DNA of 13,643 nt from the NCBI GenBank assembly GCA_027016915.1, contig JALURJ010000127.1, positions 1-13,643 of the forward strand, in the 5' to 3' direction. Made by a program: the position numbers and the translations under genes. Each line of letters opens with the position of its first letter. Positions within the stretch are counted from its first letter, which is position 1. Shown here piece after piece: positions 12,286-13,643 of this stretch. The DNA is from Desulfurococcales archaeon (GTDB taxonomy: Archaea > Thermoproteota > Thermoprotei_A > Sulfolobales > WAQK01). The notes below the pieces were generated by a model. It did not search any database and had not been told where the DNA came from. It saw only the letters and a list, made by a program, of their open reading frames with translations.

Positions 12286-13299
12286 TTACCCAGGCTTCTT
12301 AGACCCCTTGGACTTCATATAGGACCAGACACCCGCGATGGCCCCGATAATCCCGGTTAAGGCGGCCCCACCAGCAACCGTTTTCCCGGGATTGCTGGAG
12401 GAGGACCCTGGAAGCTCCAGCCGTACAATATTATGGGCGTGGGGCCTCATGTCTGTATGGCAGGTCTCGCACTGCATCTTACCGCGAGTAAACTGGCCCA
12501 TCTCATAGTTGGTGCCCTTGAAGTGGCAGGTCCTACAGCTGGCCGTTGTCTGTGAGAATGTAAAAGTACCTAGGAGTTCAAGCTCCCCCTTAAGGTCGGC
12601 GTTTAGGAGTTCCACGGCTTTGGCTGCAACGTCGCCGGTGAGCCTCGCACACCTCTCAGACCTCTCCGGCGAGCCGCTGGCGTATCCCGAGACCTCGCAC
12701 CAGTTGCTGACAGATACGTGGCACAGTATGGAATGGCTCACACTCTGCGGCAACACCTTGTCGCTCTTATACTTCTTGACGAAAAACTCATGCCTGCTGG
12801 CATACTCGTTGCTCTTATCGCTGGGGAACAGAGCGGTTTCATACCATCGGAAAAGCATATCACCTATCTTCTTCCAGTTCTCTGAAACCATCTGTATCGC
12901 TGCAGCCGAGCCATTTAGCGCCCCACACAGCGACGCCCACCCAAGCGCGCCGCCAGCACCATACTGCATCATACTATGCAGATGCTTCCCCTCCTCTAGC
13001 GCCGCCTCAACTTCCTCCCGTGTCGGTATCGGGAGCAGTGTATAGGGGTATCCGATCTTCTCCCTCAGGGACTCTATGATGCCCCAGAACGCGCCGCCGG
13101 CACACTCGAAAGCGTAGTAGCCTAGATGCCCCATCTTCCTAACATACTCAACGTCAAGTTCCACGTAGGGCCACGGTAACGGCGGCGCTGATACCTCGGC
13201 TTCAGCAAGAGCTCTTCCTGCACCTTTATAGACATTACCCAGTATTCCGCCTAAAGCCATTGCTCCTAATGCTTTGAGGAAATTCCTCCTATTAACCAT
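12286..13299 (-). CDS. Tat-exported split-Soret-like di-haem cytochrome c with C-terminal membrane anchor
   Basis: This 337-residue protein starts with a Tat signal, NRRNFLK (twin Arg 4-5), a hydrophobic stretch (10-23) and a plausible ALAEA cleavage region near 31-35. The middle resembles the C_GCAxxG_C_C / split-Soret cytochrome c family: FECAGGA with C66, YGAGGALGWASLCGALNG with C125, CHVSVSNWC (C193, C201) and GSPERSERC with C217. Two c-type haem sites follow, CRTCH (255-259) and CETCH (277-281). A Ser/Gly linker leads to one hydrophobic helix (307-327) and a basic tail, so the haem domain would sit outside and be anchored at its C terminus. The ATG at 13299 is chosen over GTG 13302 because AGGTG lies 6 bases before it. 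The downstream cytochrome b is its likely electron donor or acceptor. The split-Soret family's physiological role is not settled. Confidence 0.83.
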   Translation of the reverse strand: MVNRRNFLKALGAMALGGILGNVYKGAGRALAEAEVSAPPLPWPYVELDVEYVRKMGHLGYYAFECAGGAFWGIIESLREKIGYPYTLLPIPTREEVEAALEEGKHLHSMMQYGAGGALGWASLCGALNGSAAAIQMVSENWKKIGDMLFRWYETALFPSDKSNEYASRHEFFVKKYKSDKVLPQSVSHSILCHVSVSNWCEVSGYASGSPERSERCARLTGDVAAKAVELLNADLKGELELLGTFTFSQTTASCRTCHFKGTNYEMGQFTRGKMQCETCHTDMRPHAHNIVRLELPGSSSSNPGKTVAGGAALTGIIGAIAGVWSYMKSKGSKKPG

Positions 13300-13330
13300 C
13301 ACTTACACCTGCCCACCATAATCCCACAAT

Positions 13331-13340
13331 ATTATATAAA
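13331..13340 (-). promoter_or_regulatory. TATA box for the split-Soret/cytochrome b operon
   Basis: Read on the minus strand this is TTTATATAAT preceded by AAAATT. It predicts a transcript start near 13311, just ahead of the AGGTG ribosome site and the ATG at 13299. Confidence 0.5.
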
Positions 13341-13352
13341 TTTTAATAATAA

Positions 13353-13376
13353 CTAATTAAAACTACTATTAATTAG
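13353..13376. repeat. Inverted repeat near the cytochrome operon promoter
   Basis: CTAATTAA and TTAATTAG are perfect 8-base inverted arms with an 8-base spacer. They lie 13 bases upstream of the TATA box on the minus strand, a position suited to an activator or repressor site. The AT-rich setting makes chance matches common. Confidence 0.4.
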
Positions 13377-13433
13377 GCCTTGTAACATGGCAATTATATT
13401 ATGAGATTTATTTAATAAAACATTAATATCAGT

Positions 13434-13445
13434 CAATTATAATTG
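13434..13445. repeat. Perfect 12-base palindrome
   Basis: CAATTATAATTG is a perfect palindrome in the AT-rich region, about 100 bases upstream of the cytochrome operon promoter. It could be a regulator site. In DNA of this composition it may also be accidental. Confidence 0.3.
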
Positions 13446-13599
13446 AGAGACTCCCAAATTATATTGACATGTTTGTAAAGTTTTCACTCAAGCTATACAA
13501 TGGAAAATTAATCATTCATTAATATAATATGAATTATTGAAACATCATATATTAATAAAATACCATTTTAGACTAAAAACTATTAATAAACAAAATATT

Positions 13600-13643
13600 T
13601 TAGTTTAGGGGCGCTTCGGCCCTCAAATAATCTCCGAGACCTC
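13600..13643 (-). CDS. Possible 3' end of a minus-strand gene (13 codons)
   Basis: At the window edge the composition changes from AT-rich to GC-rich. On the minus strand one frame reads GLGDYLRAEAPLN and then TAA exactly at that change. Codons such as AGG, GCC, CTC and CTA match those of the genes here. This suggests the tail of a gene running into the window. The plus strand is also open over this short stretch, so the call is weak and the product cannot be named. Confidence 0.33.
   Translation of the reverse strand, partial: GLGDYLRAEAPLN

Larger units (their letters stand above)
13303..13599. other. AT-rich non-coding region upstream of the cytochrome module
   Basis: About 300 bases hold no credible gene on either strand. 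The DNA is strongly AT-rich with many TTAATAA/TATTAAT words, unlike the GC-rich coding DNA. It contains the minus-strand promoter at its left end and two inverted repeats. I saw no origin-type ORB element, tRNA or CRISPR repeat. Confidence 0.6.

Noticed and set aside
12509..13045. 178-residue plus-strand open frame
   Set aside because: It is antisense to the split-Soret cytochrome gene, whose haem and Tat motifs prove the minus strand. Composition is Ser/Leu-rich shadow-like.
13608..13624. Hairpin GGGGC-GCTTCG-GCCCT near the window end
   Set aside because: The stem is short with a G-T pair and a mismatch in the alternative pairing. It is better explained as the GC-rich end of a minus-strand gene.
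1..13643. CRISPR arrays, tRNA, rRNA or insertion sequences
   Set aside because: No direct-repeat/spacer array, tRNA-like cloverleaf signature, rRNA segment, transposase motif or IS-type terminal repeat was seen on either strand.

Overview
The window looks like a hyperthermophilic Thermoproteota (crenarchaeal) chromosome, most like Desulfurococcales/Pyrodictiaceae. Coding DNA is moderately GC-rich with heavy AGG/AGA arginine and ATA isoleucine use. Intergenic DNA is AT-rich with archaeal TATA boxes. TTG and GTG starts preceded by GGAGG/GGTG ribosome binding sites are common. The protein families (class I fumarase, archaeal LDH-like malate dehydrogenase, MTH1187-type thiamine-binding protein, LPG-synthase-like flippase) fit this. 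The species assignment is inference only.

Region 1 (1-4684, + strand) is a citric-acid-cycle block. It holds the 3' end of a class I fumarase beta-subunit gene, a complete succinate:quinone oxidoreductase operon in the order sdhA-sdhC-sdhD-sdhB, and, from its own promoter, malate dehydrogenase. Together these cover succinate-fumarate-malate-oxaloacetate. They could run oxidatively, or reductively if the host fixes CO2 by a dicarboxylate cycle. A GC-rich stretch just after mdh (4766-4820) has the layout of an archaeal C/D box guide RNA.

Region 2 (4822-6829) holds small, mostly uncharacterised genes, each with its own promoter: a divergently transcribed thiamine-binding (DUF77) protein, a Cys/His-containing protein of unknown function, a membrane protein built around three gapless copies of a membrane-exit motif, and a 73-residue basic protein.

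Region 3 (6914-9767, +) is a tight three-gene operon: flippase-like integral membrane protein, GT4 glycosyltransferase and NodB-type polysaccharide deacetylase. Genes overlap by 25 and 4 bases. It probably makes or moves a lipid-linked or cell-surface glycan.

Region 4 (9825-11131, +) is glutamate dehydrogenase with its own promoter. It feeds 2-oxoglutarate into the cycle of region 1.

Region 5 (11228-13299, - strand) is the most unusual part: a two-gene redox module. A Tat-exported, C-terminally anchored split-Soret-like cytochrome c with two CxxCH haem sites is followed 17 bases later by a six-helix, His-rich b-type cytochrome. Together they look like a quinone-pool to outside-of-membrane electron-transfer unit. 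Upstream lies about 300 bases of AT-rich non-coding DNA with two inverted repeats, then what may be the last codons of another minus-strand gene at the window edge.
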